A program made the position numbers and the translations under genes. Positions 18,718 to 28,086 of a DNA stretch of 64,000 nucleotides are shown here, piece after piece. The notes beneath the pieces are model-generated. The model did no database searches. It was not told the DNA's origin and saw only the letters and a program-made list of their open reading frames with translations. Source of the DNA: Cyclobacteriaceae bacterium (GTDB lineage Bacteria > Bacteroidota > Bacteroidia > Cytophagales > Cyclobacteriaceae); assembly GCA_016787605.1 (NCBI GenBank), contig JAEUUE010000123.1:1-64000 (forward strand), given 5' to 3'. The stretch's first letter is position 1. Every line of letters starts with the position of its first letter.

Positions 18718-19385
18718 AAGCCACTGGATTTGTCCTTGTAATAGAACCGCGAGCCCCTTAGGATCTGGAAGCTCAGGGAGATATAAAATACGTTGGCGTC
18801 AAAGTTGGCATAGGGCTGGTTGCCGGCACCGTCGGTGTAGCTCTTATTGAACCAGTTGGTCAGGTAGTACTTGAACTTCAACTGCGTGCCCTCAACGAGT
18901 CCCACGCCGACAAACAGCGTGTGGTAGAAGGTGGGAACGCGGCGGCTGAACCACTCGTCGAACTTGTCGACTTTCTCGTCATTGACGAACTTCTTCTGCT
19001 TGTAGTTAAACGGAAATTCGATCTCGTAGCCGGCATAGATAAACCGACCGTCGAAGTTGCCCGCTTTGAGTCCGATGGGCAGGCCGACTGTGTAGTTACG
19101 GGTCTTGTAGTACGTTCCAGGAGAGGCGGGGTCATCGAAGATGAAACCCACGTTGCGAAGACTGAAGCCCGTGATGATACCGAAATGGTCGGAAAGATCA
19201 TGGTGCACCATCGTTTGGATGTTGAAGAACGGCGAGAACCGCACGGTGTTGGAGGCGGTCTGCCCGTTGATGGTGGGGTTGGCAAAGGAGAAGATCAGTT
19301 CGCCGCCGGTGGTGGAGTAGGTTCTTTTCTGGGCGACAACCGGTAATGAAGCGATCGCCAGCAAAATGACAATGAATTTTTTCAT
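18714..19385 (-). CDS. Outer-membrane beta-barrel-like protein
   Basis: A 223-aa exported protein; the ATG at 19,385 gives the signal peptide 'MKKFIVILLAIASLPVVAQ'. Alternating hydrophobic and polar strands ('HFGIITGFSLRNVGFIF', 'TVGLPIGLKAGNF', 'FYHTLFVGVGLVEGTQLKF') and a terminal strand 'NVFYISLSFQILRG' fit a small outer-membrane barrel. It heads a two-gene minus-strand unit with the helical exported protein at 17,920-18,717. No specific function can be assigned. Confidence 0.72.
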   Translation of the reverse strand: MKKFIVILLAIASLPVVAQKRTYSTTGGELIFSFANPTINGQTASNTVRFSPFFNIQTMVHHDLSDHFGIITGFSLRNVGFIFDDPASPGTYYKTRNYTVGLPIGLKAGNFDGRFIYAGYEIEFPFNYKQKKFVNDEKVDKFDEWFSRRVPTFYHTLFVGVGLVEGTQLKFKYYLTNWFNKSYTDGAGNQPYANFDANVFYISLSFQILRGSRFYYKDKSSGL

Positions 19386-19588
19386 AGGAATATTTCGTGC
19401 CAAAATAAGGGGGAGTCAGGACCGCCTCCAATGACTTTTGACAGAAAAACATCTCGGACCTCAGAGATCACACTAACCCACCGGGGATTTCCGGGCTCAT
19501 GCCCCGTTTGTAAGCAACCAAAAAAGATTACCTTTTGGCCGCCAACTATCGTAACAGGATGACCTTAGTTTAATAAGAATCCAGCCCT

Positions 19589-20887
19589 ATGAGAAAACTC
19601 TTCTTCACCCTCCTTTCGCTACTATGCCTGCCCCAGTTTGCCCTACCTCAAACGGCAGGCAATCCAGTGACCGTTATCAAAGCCGACCGCATCCTCACCG
19701 GCGACGGTAAGGAAATTCCCGCGGCCGCGGTGGTCATCACGGGCGAGCGGATCACCGCCGTAGGCAAAGCTTCTGAAATCAAGATTCCCTCAGGCGCCCG
19801 GGTCATCGACCTCAAGGGACACACCCTCATGCCCGGGTTCATGGATGCGCACACTCACCTCGCCTCCATTGACGATGATGGCGGAGACCTCGCCGCCCTG
19901 AAAGAAACGCCGGCACACGGGGGCATCTACGCCTCCATTAACGCACGCAAAACACTCGAAGCAGGATTCACCACGGTACGTGAAGCCGGTTCACTGGGCT
20001 ATGTCGACGTGGCCATCCGTGACATCATCAACCGCGGCCTCACTCCCGGCCCGCGCATCCATGCCTCCGGTCCGGCACTGGGCACCACTGGTGGTCATGC
20101 CGATGTAAACGGCTGGAGCCCGATGCTCGACCTGCCCGGGACAGGCGCTATCGTCAACGGCGCTGATGAGTTCCGGAAACAGGTACGGCTGAATGTGAAA
20201 TACGGCGTGGACCAGATCAAGATCGTGGCCACGGGCGGAATCCTTTCCGTCGGTGATGCCGTTGGGGCGCCCCAGATGACCGAGGAAGAACTGACGGCGG
20301 CCGTCAGCGAGGCCCGGCGACTTGACCGCAAGGTGATGGCCCATGCCCATGCCGGTGAGGGACTGCTCGCCGCGGTGAAAGCCGGCGTGGCCTCCATTGA
20401 GCATGGCAGCCTGGTGAGCGATGAAGCCATTGCCGAAATGAAGAAGCGCGGCACTTACCTCGTGCCCACGCTGATCATCCTGGAAGAGATCGTGCGCGAC
20501 GGTGAAAAGCGCGGCGTACCTGCCTATGCTCTGGCGAAAGCCAAAGCCATCGCCGGTGAGCGACGGGTGCGGTTACGGGCCGCCTACGAGGCCGGAGTCC
20601 TCTTTGCGCTGGGTACCGATGCCACGAGCAACATCCACGGCCGGAATGGTGAAGAATTTAAATATATGGTGGAGATCCTCGGCGCCACCCCGATGGACGC
20701 CATCACCATCGGCACTTACAATACGGCCAAGCTCCTGGGAGTAGAAAAGGACCTGGGCACCGTGGCGGCCGGCAAATTGGCCGATTTGGTCGCCGTTCCG
20801 GGTAATCCCCTCAGCGACATCACCCTGCTGCAACGCCCCGATTTCGTCATGAAGGGCGGAGTGGTAGTCAAGGGGGCCAGGGAATAG
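19589..20887 (+). CDS. Secreted metal-dependent amidohydrolase
   Basis: A 432-aa exported member of the amidohydrolase superfamily, closest in layout to imidazolonepropionase-like or prolidase-type secreted enzymes. A signal peptide ends near 'FALPQTA'. Metal and catalytic motifs are 'DAHTHL' (His88, His90), 'IKIVATGG' (the lysine that may be carbamylated), 'MAHAHA', 'SIEHGS' and 'GTDATS' (catalytic Asp). The C-terminal 'GTVAAGKLADLVAVPGNPL' is the usual composite beta-domain return. The substrate is probably an N-acyl or prolyl dipeptide but cannot be read from the sequence. It is a lone gene just upstream of tRNA-Asn. Confidence 0.83.
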   Translation: MRKLFFTLLSLLCLPQFALPQTAGNPVTVIKADRILTGDGKEIPAAAVVITGERITAVGKASEIKIPSGARVIDLKGHTLMPGFMDAHTHLASIDDDGGDLAALKETPAHGGIYASINARKTLEAGFTTVREAGSLGYVDVAIRDIINRGLTPGPRIHASGPALGTTGGHADVNGWSPMLDLPGTGAIVNGADEFRKQVRLNVKYGVDQIKIVATGGILSVGDAVGAPQMTEEELTAAVSEARRLDRKVMAHAHAGEGLLAAVKAGVASIEHGSLVSDEAIAEMKKRGTYLVPTLIILEEIVRDGEKRGVPAYALAKAKAIAGERRVRLRAAYEAGVLFALGTDATSNIHGRNGEEFKYMVEILGATPMDAITIGTYNTAKLLGVEKDLGTVAAGKLADLVAVPGNPLSDITLLQRPDFVMKGGVVVKGARE

Positions 20888-20926
20888 CAGCCATGGGGCC
20901 CTCCCCGACTGAAATTGCATGGCCTA

Positions 20927-20959
20927 TTTGGTCAATATCCCCTGAATCCTTTAATATTG
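20927..20959 (+). promoter_or_regulatory. Putative Bacteroidota promoter of tRNA-Asn
   Basis: 'TTTG' (20,927-20,930) followed after 21 bp by 'TAATATTG' (20,952-20,959). This is close to the phylum's -33 TTTG / -7 TAnnTTTG arrangement with one mismatch, about 42 bp before the mature tRNA. Confidence 0.45.
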
Positions 20960-21001
20960 CACTCCTTTTCAACCAGGAAAGGGGCGGGAAACCGCAGAAA
21001 C

Positions 21002-21078
21002 TCCTCCTTAGCTCAGCTGGTTAGAGCATCTGACTGTTAATCAGAGGGTCCTTGGTTCAAGTCCAAGAGGAGGAGCCA
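21002..21078 (+). tRNA. tRNA-Asn (GTT)
   Basis: A full cloverleaf can be drawn: acceptor TCCTCCT/AGGAGGA, D-stem GCTC/GAGC, anticodon stem TCTGA/TCAGA with loop CTGTTAA (anticodon GTT at 21,036-21,038), T-stem CTTGG/CCAAG with loop TTCAAGT, discriminator G and encoded CCA. It is the integration site of the 24-kb island: its 3' half (21,029-21,076) is repeated at 44,861-44,908, so the present 3' half was most likely supplied by the island. Confidence 0.97.
21029..21076 (+). repeat. attL, 48-bp direct repeat inside tRNA-Asn
   Basis: Matches 44,861-44,908 at 46 of 48 positions; the identity begins at the anticodon stem. The two differences are partners of one T-stem base pair (C51-G67 here, G-C at attR), so both versions fold. 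Confidence 0.9.
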
Positions 21079-21085
21079 GATAATC

Positions 21086-21126
21086 AGCCAGTTACATTTT
21101 AAAGATGTGGCTGGCTTTTTGTTTTT
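21086..21126 (+). terminator. Terminator downstream of tRNA-Asn (island-borne)
   Basis: Stem AGCCAG ... CTGGCT with an inner ACAT/ATGT pair, followed by a T-rich tail. It lies just inside the island, so it arrived with the element and replaces the original terminator now at 45,009-45,035. Confidence 0.75.
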
Positions 21127-21172
21127 AAAGTGATTTTAAAGTCAGGTCACCGAGTTTGAAATAAAAGTCACT

Positions 21173-22183
21173 ATGCTCAAATTCGAACAGAATGAGGCCT
21201 CTCCTATGGATGACTTCACCAGGGAAGCAGAATGTACTTACAAAGACGAGCACTATTCAGTCCGTGACAACGGGGCTGTATTAAGGCATTCTCGTCCGGG
21301 CAAGCAACCTCGTCCAACTGATAACCAATGGACCTTTGGCAATCCAAACATCAAGACGGGTTATATGGAAATTGGTTCGGCGCGAGTTCACATAATTGTT
21401 GCAACCGCGTTTTACGGAGCAAAATCAACAAAAGTGTATGTAGTGGATCACTTGGATACAAACCGCAGAAACAATCGACTTGAGAATCTTCGCTGGCTAA
21501 CAAGATTAGAGAATGTGTTGAAGAATGATGTGACGCGAAAGAAGATCGAACTTGCTTGTGGCTGTAGCATAGAAGAGTTCCTAGCTGATCCTGCGAAATT
21601 TCGTGACAGAATCCAGGAACCTAATGTAAGTTGGATGCGAACAGTAAGCCCTGAGGAAGCCAAGGCATGTCTGCAGAACATGCAAGCTTGGGCGAAAAGT
21701 GATAAACTTCCTTCAGGTGGAAGTTTGGGAGCCTGGGTATTTAAGCCGCTGGGAACAAAGTTACGACATGCTGAGCCTATCTCCGAAGTAGTCGCATCTA
21801 AAACTTTCAATGCGGTTCAGAAGAATTGGCGTGTCCCCTCAGAATTTCCTTGTTGTCCTCAGGGAATAACGCAAGAGCCAATCACTGCCTATTATCAAAT
21901 GTTGAATAAAGGTTCAATATTCTGCAACAATGATGTCTACACATCAATAGTATTAAACAGCGCCATATCAGAAGATGGACTGTATCTCTACGTGATTACT
22001 GAATCTACCGCTGGTGAAAAAGCTGTGAAGCCTTGGGGCCTTGCCAAGATTGCTTATGAAAACGGTCGGTTTGTACATATTAGTCTTGGTAGCTTCTTTA
22101 CAAAGGATGGCGCAGAAAAACGGTTTTGTCTTGCACAAGGTCTTGAGTGGACCGGCGGAGATTCTATTGATGACTACTGCTGA
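21173..22183 (+). CDS. HNH endonuclease domain protein with unknown C-terminus
   Basis: A 336-aa protein. Residues about 72-115 form an HNH_3-type nuclease fold: 'VHIIVATAFYG', then 'VVDHLDTNRRNNRLENLRW', with the conserved D-H, N-x-R and N-L-x-W positions used by phage and intron HNH nucleases. The remaining 220 residues have no recognised domain. They are aromatic- and cysteine-containing, with 'PSEFPCCPQ' and 'YLYVITESTAGEKAVKPWG', and may contact a modified base or partner. It is the first gene inside the island, 28 bp before the 359-aa gene, so the two probably form one transcript. An internal Met12 start is possible. Confidence 0.75.
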   Translation: MLKFEQNEASPMDDFTREAECTYKDEHYSVRDNGAVLRHSRPGKQPRPTDNQWTFGNPNIKTGYMEIGSARVHIIVATAFYGAKSTKVYVVDHLDTNRRNNRLENLRWLTRLENVLKNDVTRKKIELACGCSIEEFLADPAKFRDRIQEPNVSWMRTVSPEEAKACLQNMQAWAKSDKLPSGGSLGAWVFKPLGTKLRHAEPISEVVASKTFNAVQKNWRVPSEFPCCPQGITQEPITAYYQMLNKGSIFCNNDVYTSIVLNSAISEDGLYLYVITESTAGEKAVKPWGLAKIAYENGRFVHISLGSFFTKDGAEKRFCLAQGLEWTGGDSIDDYC

Positions 22184-22210
22184 CCTAGAGCATCAAGAAA
22201 AATGATATAG

Positions 22211-23290
22211 ATGAAAATGGACCTCTCCCTTTTGGCACTTGCAAAAAGAGAAATTCCACACTTAGCCGTAATCCCTCTTACAGAGGCGCAAACAGTCTGG
22301 CTAAGTGAGGCATGGCGGTACCTAGTCGAAACTGGCAATCTGCCATCCTATCTACAGATCAGGAAGAGTACCATGGACAGGACGGGACGAGATTTCGATC
22401 CATTTCAGATAGACAGAAGGCTTATAGATCAAAAAGCAATTGAAATCACTCTTCTAGGGATTCTGCATATAGAGCAAGTGAGAAACATACTCGATGATAT
22501 CGATAAGTTGGCCTATGCTATACAACAAATTGTCATCAAGGATTACGAACCAAAAGATTTCAATATTCATGTTATAGCTGATGAATTGGGAATTGAGCGT
22601 CACTACGCCAGGTCCCTGTTTATGATGGTGACACACTATGGGCGCTTTTGGCAACGTGCGAGTTCTCAAGCCGACGGCAAACCATATGGATATGAGATAT
22701 TCGGAATGGACGTCGATAACTTTGATTTTTATCTTAGATACAAGGGTATTCGGTCTTGCTTAGAAGACTATTTCATAAGGCAAGGCGTATCGGAACCCTT
22801 TCGGAAAAGATCCCGACCTTTCTTCAGGCGCCCATCGCAGTTCACAACGACAGGTACCTTTCCAACCATCTCTACATCCTTTATCAATGAAAGTAGAATT
22901 GCCGCGCTAGAAAACCTCAGTAACGATAGATTTGATATATCCAAATTGATAAGGTTATGTGATGAATTAAATGTTTGCTATGGCAATGATTGCCATTATG
23001 CAATGTTGGCATTAGTAAGAACTTTAATTGACCATGTACCTCCAATCTTTGGCAAGACAACCTTTGCACAGGTTACCACCGACTGTGGGAGCAGAAATTT
23101 TAAGAGAGCTATGGCGCACCTTGACAATACTTCACGGACAATAGCCAATGAAGCTATGCATTCACCAATTAGTGAAAAAGAAATCCTGGTTAATGAACAG
23201 ACTGTAAATTTCAGTCAAGACATTGACTATCTGCTCACCGAAATAGTACATACGCTTTCAATCAATTCAACAGAGAAAGCGCCAAACTGA
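22211..23290 (+). CDS. Uncharacterised 359-aa island protein
   Basis: Not recognised. It is a mostly helical soluble protein with an N-terminal part (about 1-190) containing 'FNIHVIADELGIERHYARSL', which could be a helix-turn-helix. The C-terminal part (about 255-350) has 'HYAMLALVRTLIDHVPPIFG' and 'NTSRTIANEAMHSPI', reminiscent of the C-terminal domain of some abortive-infection proteins (Abi-C-like), though the match is by eye only. It follows the HNH gene closely and converges with the helicase-nuclease gene 53 bp away. A defence role is suggested by location alone. Confidence 0.65.
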   Translation: MKMDLSLLALAKREIPHLAVIPLTEAQTVWLSEAWRYLVETGNLPSYLQIRKSTMDRTGRDFDPFQIDRRLIDQKAIEITLLGILHIEQVRNILDDIDKLAYAIQQIVIKDYEPKDFNIHVIADELGIERHYARSLFMMVTHYGRFWQRASSQADGKPYGYEIFGMDVDNFDFYLRYKGIRSCLEDYFIRQGVSEPFRKRSRPFFRRPSQFTTTGTFPTISTSFINESRIAALENLSNDRFDISKLIRLCDELNVCYGNDCHYAMLALVRTLIDHVPPIFGKTTFAQVTTDCGSRNFKRAMAHLDNTSRTIANEAMHSPISEKEILVNEQTVNFSQDIDYLLTEIVHTLSINSTEKAPN

Positions 23291-23343
23291 CAATAGCCTT
23301 TGAGATTAATACAAATTGCCATTGTTGCTATTGATAGCAATAT

Positions 23344-26300
23344 CTATTTGACAATCTCAAGTATCTCAACAAAATTGTCCAGGTTTCCCACTTTCACTAT
23401 ATCTCCAACCCTTCTTCCTAGAATTGAAACTGCAAGTGGTGAGTTGGGACTTATAAACTGCACCCCATCCCTTGATGAGGTCGAGGAAGCTGAAATCGTA
23501 ACATGAACGTCCTTTCCATTGTTCACATACTTGAGCTTGACTTTGTCATTCACCGCTATGCCTTCTTTTCTCTCTGCTATTTTGTCCGTAAATGATCTTA
23601 TGGCTGCATTTGTCGCTTTCCTTTGTTCAACTCTAGCTGCGTTTGAAATTGTGCCGACGTTGATAACCTCATCATTAAATGCATCAGCAAGCCTTGTTGG
23701 TTCTATGGTTCTCTTTTCTCCGGATTCAATAGTCCTGATAAAATCCAAAAGACGCTTCGTTTCCCTCTTGGGGTTCCTCCACCAGTTTGTACTCCAAATG
23801 CGGTGGAACACAAAGCCATGTTGCTCAAGAATTCTTTGTCGGTGCCAGTCATGAAGGTATGCTTCTCTACTTGTGTGATACTTTGCTCCATCGCATTCAA
23901 TTGCGATTTTTGGTACCCCCGGCGTTTTTGAAGTGTAGACTATGTCAATCTTGAAACCTGCATATGGAAATTGTACCTGAAGTGTACTCTTGTCTAGGTT
24001 GCTAGATATTTCTTGAAAAACTTCCTCCTCAAATGGCGACTCTAGGTTTCCCAAGTGATCGAGCACAGAGGATGGTGCTGTTGATGTTGTCTCTGAAAGA
24101 GTTTGCAAAACAGCCAATCGAGATTCATTGTCATCACTACTAACAGCCTTGCTATAAGCCAGGTAGGCGTAGAAAATGCCCCTTCGATTGTTCCCATCTG
24201 TAGCCAGGTAGTCTTTGTAATTCATAAATACAGGTTCAGGCACTGATGAGCAGACATAAACCTTATACTTTGCTCGAGTGATTATTACATTCAACAATTT
24301 ATATCCTTTGGAATGATTTATTGGGCCAAAACGCTGGGCAAATTTCCCATCCTTGCCTAATCCGTAAGTTGTTGAAATGATTATTACGTCCCTTTCATCT
24401 CCCTGAATATTCTCTAAGTTCTTAATGAAGAGTCCATCTTCTTCGAGCTCCTGTATCTTTTCATTAAATGATTCAAACCTTGAAAACCTCTGGCGCTCCA
24501 AAAGTTTGCTCTTTATCAAGTTGCGTTGAGCAATATTAAATGTTGCAACCCCAACTGTAGGATATTTACCATCTGGAAATCTCAGAATATTATTCTCAAT
24601 TATGGACAGGACCATTTCTGCTTCGGCCTCATTGGTGTGCTCTGAGAAGGTTCCATCAACCTGAACATACTTTATAGGACTGTAGACAAAGTCATTCGGA
24701 AGTGGTCTCAATCTCTTCTTATAAAAGGCATGATTTGAAAAATCAATTAGAAATGGATGCCTGGATCTGTAATGAAAGTCCAGAAATCTCTTATTGAAAT
24801 TCAATTCTGTCCCAAAATCCAGCAGCGACTCACAAGAAAGAAGGAGGTTTTCCTTATCAATATTTACTGGTTCATTCTCTTCCTCCAGTTCATCTTCATC
24901 CTCAACCGATCCGTCAAATACTTTACTGAAGTAGTTTGAAGGTGGCATCTGATGTTCGTCCCCCGCGATGACAATTTGTTTCCCTTTAAGCAGGGCTGGC
25001 AAATTGTCTTCAAGTCGCAATTGGCTTGCCTCATCGAACATGACGAGGTCAAAATAGTGATTCATTTCACTAAAAAGATTGCAGCAAACGTCGGGAGTAG
25101 TTAGTACTATGGGAAAGAACGTAGTGAAGAGGTCCGGATCGTACTGAACTATCTGTCTCAATGAAAGGCGTCTGTAGCGGTGACTGCTTTTTTTGTTGTA
25201 GAGGTTTTCGACGGTAAGATTGTTCTTAGCCTCAAATTCTCTTGTTAGATCTATCTGATTCGAGTACCAATACTCATTTATATATCGTAGTTGCTCATTT
25301 TGGATTCCCTTGAAGGACTCCTTCAACTGTAAGTGCTCCTTTTCGTCAGTTGGAAGATCCCCGGACGCTACCGATGCAAGGGCCTCGTTTAGATAATAGC
25401 ACAGAAAGGTCTTTTTCCATTCAGGGTGGCCCTTTAGTTCATCGATAATCTCAGCGTCTCTGTCACCTAAGCCATTATAAAATCGGAACCATCTAAACTC
25501 CTTAATAAACATGTCGTTGTCGTCTTCGAAGTATTCCTTCTTCCAATCAATTGCATCATTCAACCCCTTTATAAAGTCTCTGAATCTCTCTCTGTGAAAC
25601 TCCAAGGTGGTCCACTTTGCTGAATCGACTAGTGCTTTAAGGTTAACAAATTCTGCTTTTAACCGGTTTAGAGAATCAGATTGTAGGCCCGCAGATTCGA
25701 TCTTTAGCAATTCAAGTTGATCATATTCTTGAGCAATAACCTCTGAGAACGTGGAGCTTTTAACCTTCAAGTCACTCATTAATACGTTCAAAAACAGAAC
25801 TGACTCTGAAATTGAATTTGGAATTTGTTGGTCTCCAATGTCTCTTGATAAGGCACAAACCTTCTTGAGTTTGTTAAATAGGCCTTTTGTCCGATGCTGG
25901 TCCTCTCGAATCAACTTTCTTGACTTAGAAAATAAAGAAAGGATTTTGTAGATAAAGCTGTTTGTCCTTCGTTCGTTTAGGAAATCCGGCTCAGTTTGGT
26001 GCTTGACTACAATTTCCAATATTTGCTTTTGGATTTCATCAATTGCCAATATCTGGGCTTTCCATTCAGAGTTTCTGAAATCAAGATAAAAGGACTTGTA
26101 GTCGGCTTCTAAAGTCTCCAGCCTCCTTAAAGACTTTTCATAGGCAGCAAAGTCGCTGTGGATTGAAGCTTCAATCTCGAACGCATTTTCACCAACCAGT
26201 TTCTCGGAATTCAAGAAGGTTCTGTGCATATAGGGCTCAAAAGCTTCATAGAGAGATTGCGCCTCTTCCAACTGATCTGCAATATCACTTATCTCGTCAA

Positions 26301-27699
26301 TGGAAAACTCAAATAAACCCTTGTTCAGATCAAGAGACGGAACCTTTGACTTCCCACGCATTTCGCGTAGGAACATTCCGACAACATGCGTCCATTCTTT
26401 GGACCCTATAACTTTCTGATCAAGTTTGGCATGCCCCTTGTTAATACCCTTTATGATTTTGGATACCTTTTTAAGCAGTATATCCAAAGACTCCTTTGAA
26501 TATTCATATCTATATCGCCGGTACGATGAGTTGTCGACACGCTCTCGAACAGAATCTACCACTAACTTCCGATCCTTTACAATATCCTTGATTAATACGC
26601 AATGAAACCCTAGTCCCTTTTGAATCAGTGCATTGTGCAGAACTTCGAGAGCTGTTCGCTTTTCGCAGACAACTATAGTTTTCTTATGATTCTCAAGAGC
26701 ATTAATAAGAATGGCGGTTAAAGTTTGGCTTTTGCCTGTTCCTGGTGGTCCTTGTATGAGAATATTGCGCTCCTTTTCCAATCCGTGCAATATGCCTTGC
26801 TGGGAAGGATCAGTCTCGATAGATGAAATTGGTTGAAATGAATGGTTCTCGAGGTCGCCAAGGTTGATCGATAGGCCTTTAAGTTTAAGCAAGTGATCAT
26901 ACTCATTGATGATACTTTGCTTCTGAACCTCAAAGATTGAGAAAAGTCCACCAAATTCTATCAAAGCATTTGTTGAACTAATTGGCAACCCCTCATAATG
27001 TATTCGATCCCTAATTGGATTTACATTCTCAATCTTGTCTTTGAAGATATCCTCAATATCATCGTCCACCTTAGGATTGATTGACCTTAGCAGATTGGAG
27101 CAGATTGTAATCAATTCGGCCTTATCAATGAGACCATCTTCCAACATTTCTGTGGGAATCTGTTGTACTTCTACTTTTGCATCATTTTGCAAATGATTCA
27201 ACAGCACTTCATTGATGTAGATTGGATCCTCGTCGCTTCGTTGGATTTCCCAGGTATTGAATTCCTTCGTCCTCTTAATTCTAAGAGACCAAATGAGAAT
27301 TGGCGCGACCGTAAGTTTGTTATCTGCCTGATCGCGTCTAATTAGAACTGGAAACCCAAAGCCAAATGTGTTGATTCCTTTTTCAGACTCTATAGCCTCA
27401 GTCTGATTAATCAAATTTTCAAAGCCTTTTGTAATACGGGCTAGTTGGAGCTGTTCCTCTTCAAAGAGAGAGTTAAGGTCGGCTACGTTATCCTTCCAAC
27501 TGATTTTGAATCTCAGAGGTTGGTCTGTCAATAGTTTTGAAACGAACGCGCTCGGAAGGCCTTTGTCAAGGTGAGACAACCTGGTAATATCAAACTTATA
27601 TCTTGAATTTGATGGGATCGCATTAAGATGCACCCCCCTTCGGTTTCCAATTTTTAATCTTCTTTGAAGTTCAGTTAGAAGTTTGTCGGTGAGGACCAT
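23344..27699 (-). CDS. SF1 helicase fused to MTES_1575-type nuclease (anti-phage candidate)
   Basis: A 1451-aa cytoplasmic protein. The N-terminal 300 residues are a regulatory region. The superfamily-1 (Upf1-like) motor has Walker A 'GPPGTGKS' at about 316-323, 'DEAS' (motif II) near 887, 'GDEHQMPPS' (III), 'YRSRHPFLI' (IV), 'NIQGDERDVIIIS' (V) and 'LNVIITRAKYKVYV' (VI). A long helical insert separates motifs Ia and II (about 400-850). Near residues 1230-1330 a PD-(D/E)XK-like domain ('FKIDIVYTS', 'IAIECDGAKYH', 'RQRILEQHGFVFHRIWST') matches the MTES_1575/Vsr-like class. Such helicase-nuclease fusions act as single-gene phage defences in other bacteria. It lies divergently from the HerA operon; the gene-free 387 bp between (27,700-28,086) should hold both promoters, but I see no clear box. 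Confidence 0.8.
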   Translation of the reverse strand: MVLTDKLLTELQRRLKIGNRRGVHLNAIPSNSRYKFDITRLSHLDKGLPSAFVSKLLTDQPLRFKISWKDNVADLNSLFEEEQLQLARITKGFENLINQTEAIESEKGINTFGFGFPVLIRRDQADNKLTVAPILIWSLRIKRTKEFNTWEIQRSDEDPIYINEVLLNHLQNDAKVEVQQIPTEMLEDGLIDKAELITICSNLLRSINPKVDDDIEDIFKDKIENVNPIRDRIHYEGLPISSTNALIEFGGLFSIFEVQKQSIINEYDHLLKLKGLSINLGDLENHSFQPISSIETDPSQQGILHGLEKERNILIQGPPGTGKSQTLTAILINALENHKKTIVVCEKRTALEVLHNALIQKGLGFHCVLIKDIVKDRKLVVDSVRERVDNSSYRRYRYEYSKESLDILLKKVSKIIKGINKGHAKLDQKVIGSKEWTHVVGMFLREMRGKSKVPSLDLNKGLFEFSIDEISDIADQLEEAQSLYEAFEPYMHRTFLNSEKLVGENAFEIEASIHSDFAAYEKSLRRLETLEADYKSFYLDFRNSEWKAQILAIDEIQKQILEIVVKHQTEPDFLNERRTNSFIYKILSLFSKSRKLIREDQHRTKGLFNKLKKVCALSRDIGDQQIPNSISESVLFLNVLMSDLKVKSSTFSEVIAQEYDQLELLKIESAGLQSDSLNRLKAEFVNLKALVDSAKWTTLEFHRERFRDFIKGLNDAIDWKKEYFEDDNDMFIKEFRWFRFYNGLGDRDAEIIDELKGHPEWKKTFLCYYLNEALASVASGDLPTDEKEHLQLKESFKGIQNEQLRYINEYWYSNQIDLTREFEAKNNLTVENLYNKKSSHRYRRLSLRQIVQYDPDLFTTFFPIVLTTPDVCCNLFSEMNHYFDLVMFDEASQLRLEDNLPALLKGKQIVIAGDEHQMPPSNYFSKVFDGSVEDEDELEEENEPVNIDKENLLLSCESLLDFGTELNFNKRFLDFHYRSRHPFLIDFSNHAFYKKRLRPLPNDFVYSPIKYVQVDGTFSEHTNEAEAEMVLSIIENNILRFPDGKYPTVGVATFNIAQRNLIKSKLLERQRFSRFESFNEKIQELEEDGLFIKNLENIQGDERDVIIISTTYGLGKDGKFAQRFGPINHSKGYKLLNVIITRAKYKVYVCSSVPEPVFMNYKDYLATDGNNRRGIFYAYLAYSKAVSSDDNESRLAVLQTLSETTSTAPSSVLDHLGNLESPFEEEVFQEISSNLDKSTLQVQFPYAGFKIDIVYTSKTPGVPKIAIECDGAKYHTSREAYLHDWHRQRILEQHGFVFHRIWSTNWWRNPKRETKRLLDFIRTIESGEKRTIEPTRLADAFNDEVINVGTISNAARVEQRKATNAAIRSFTDKIAERKEGIAVNDKVKLKYVNNGKDVHVTISASSTSSRDGVQFISPNSPLAVSILGRRVGDIVKVGNLDNFVEILEIVK

Positions 27700-28086
27700 G
27701 CTCAGTGAATTGTTTAAAATTCCTCATTCCGGGCCAAATGTTCCGAACAGTTGCTTTAGGTTCGTTAAAGCCATTCTTGAAGTTATTTGCTACCATCCAT
27801 TTTTCCAAGGCAGGACAAGCATCGCCAATGCTGAATAACCAAAATAATCAATTAATGCGTCTTCTGCTGGAATTTGCGCGCTATACAACAAGCGACTAAA
27901 TTGCTGTTGGCTTACATGGCTTCGCCAACCAGCGAAACACTAGAGTTGGCTCCAAGCGCTTAAAGTCGAATTCTGGGTCTGGGAAAAACTCCCAGTATAA
28001 ATAGGGGAATATTTAAGTAAATGAACAGTTCAACTTTGAAGTTGCGGTCGTCTTTCGCTTAGAAGAACATTACTGATTACTGACCC

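Noticed and set aside
27705..27899. 64-aa plus-strand frame in the divergent promoter gap
   Set aside because: No motif, low-quality composition and it overlaps the expected promoter region.
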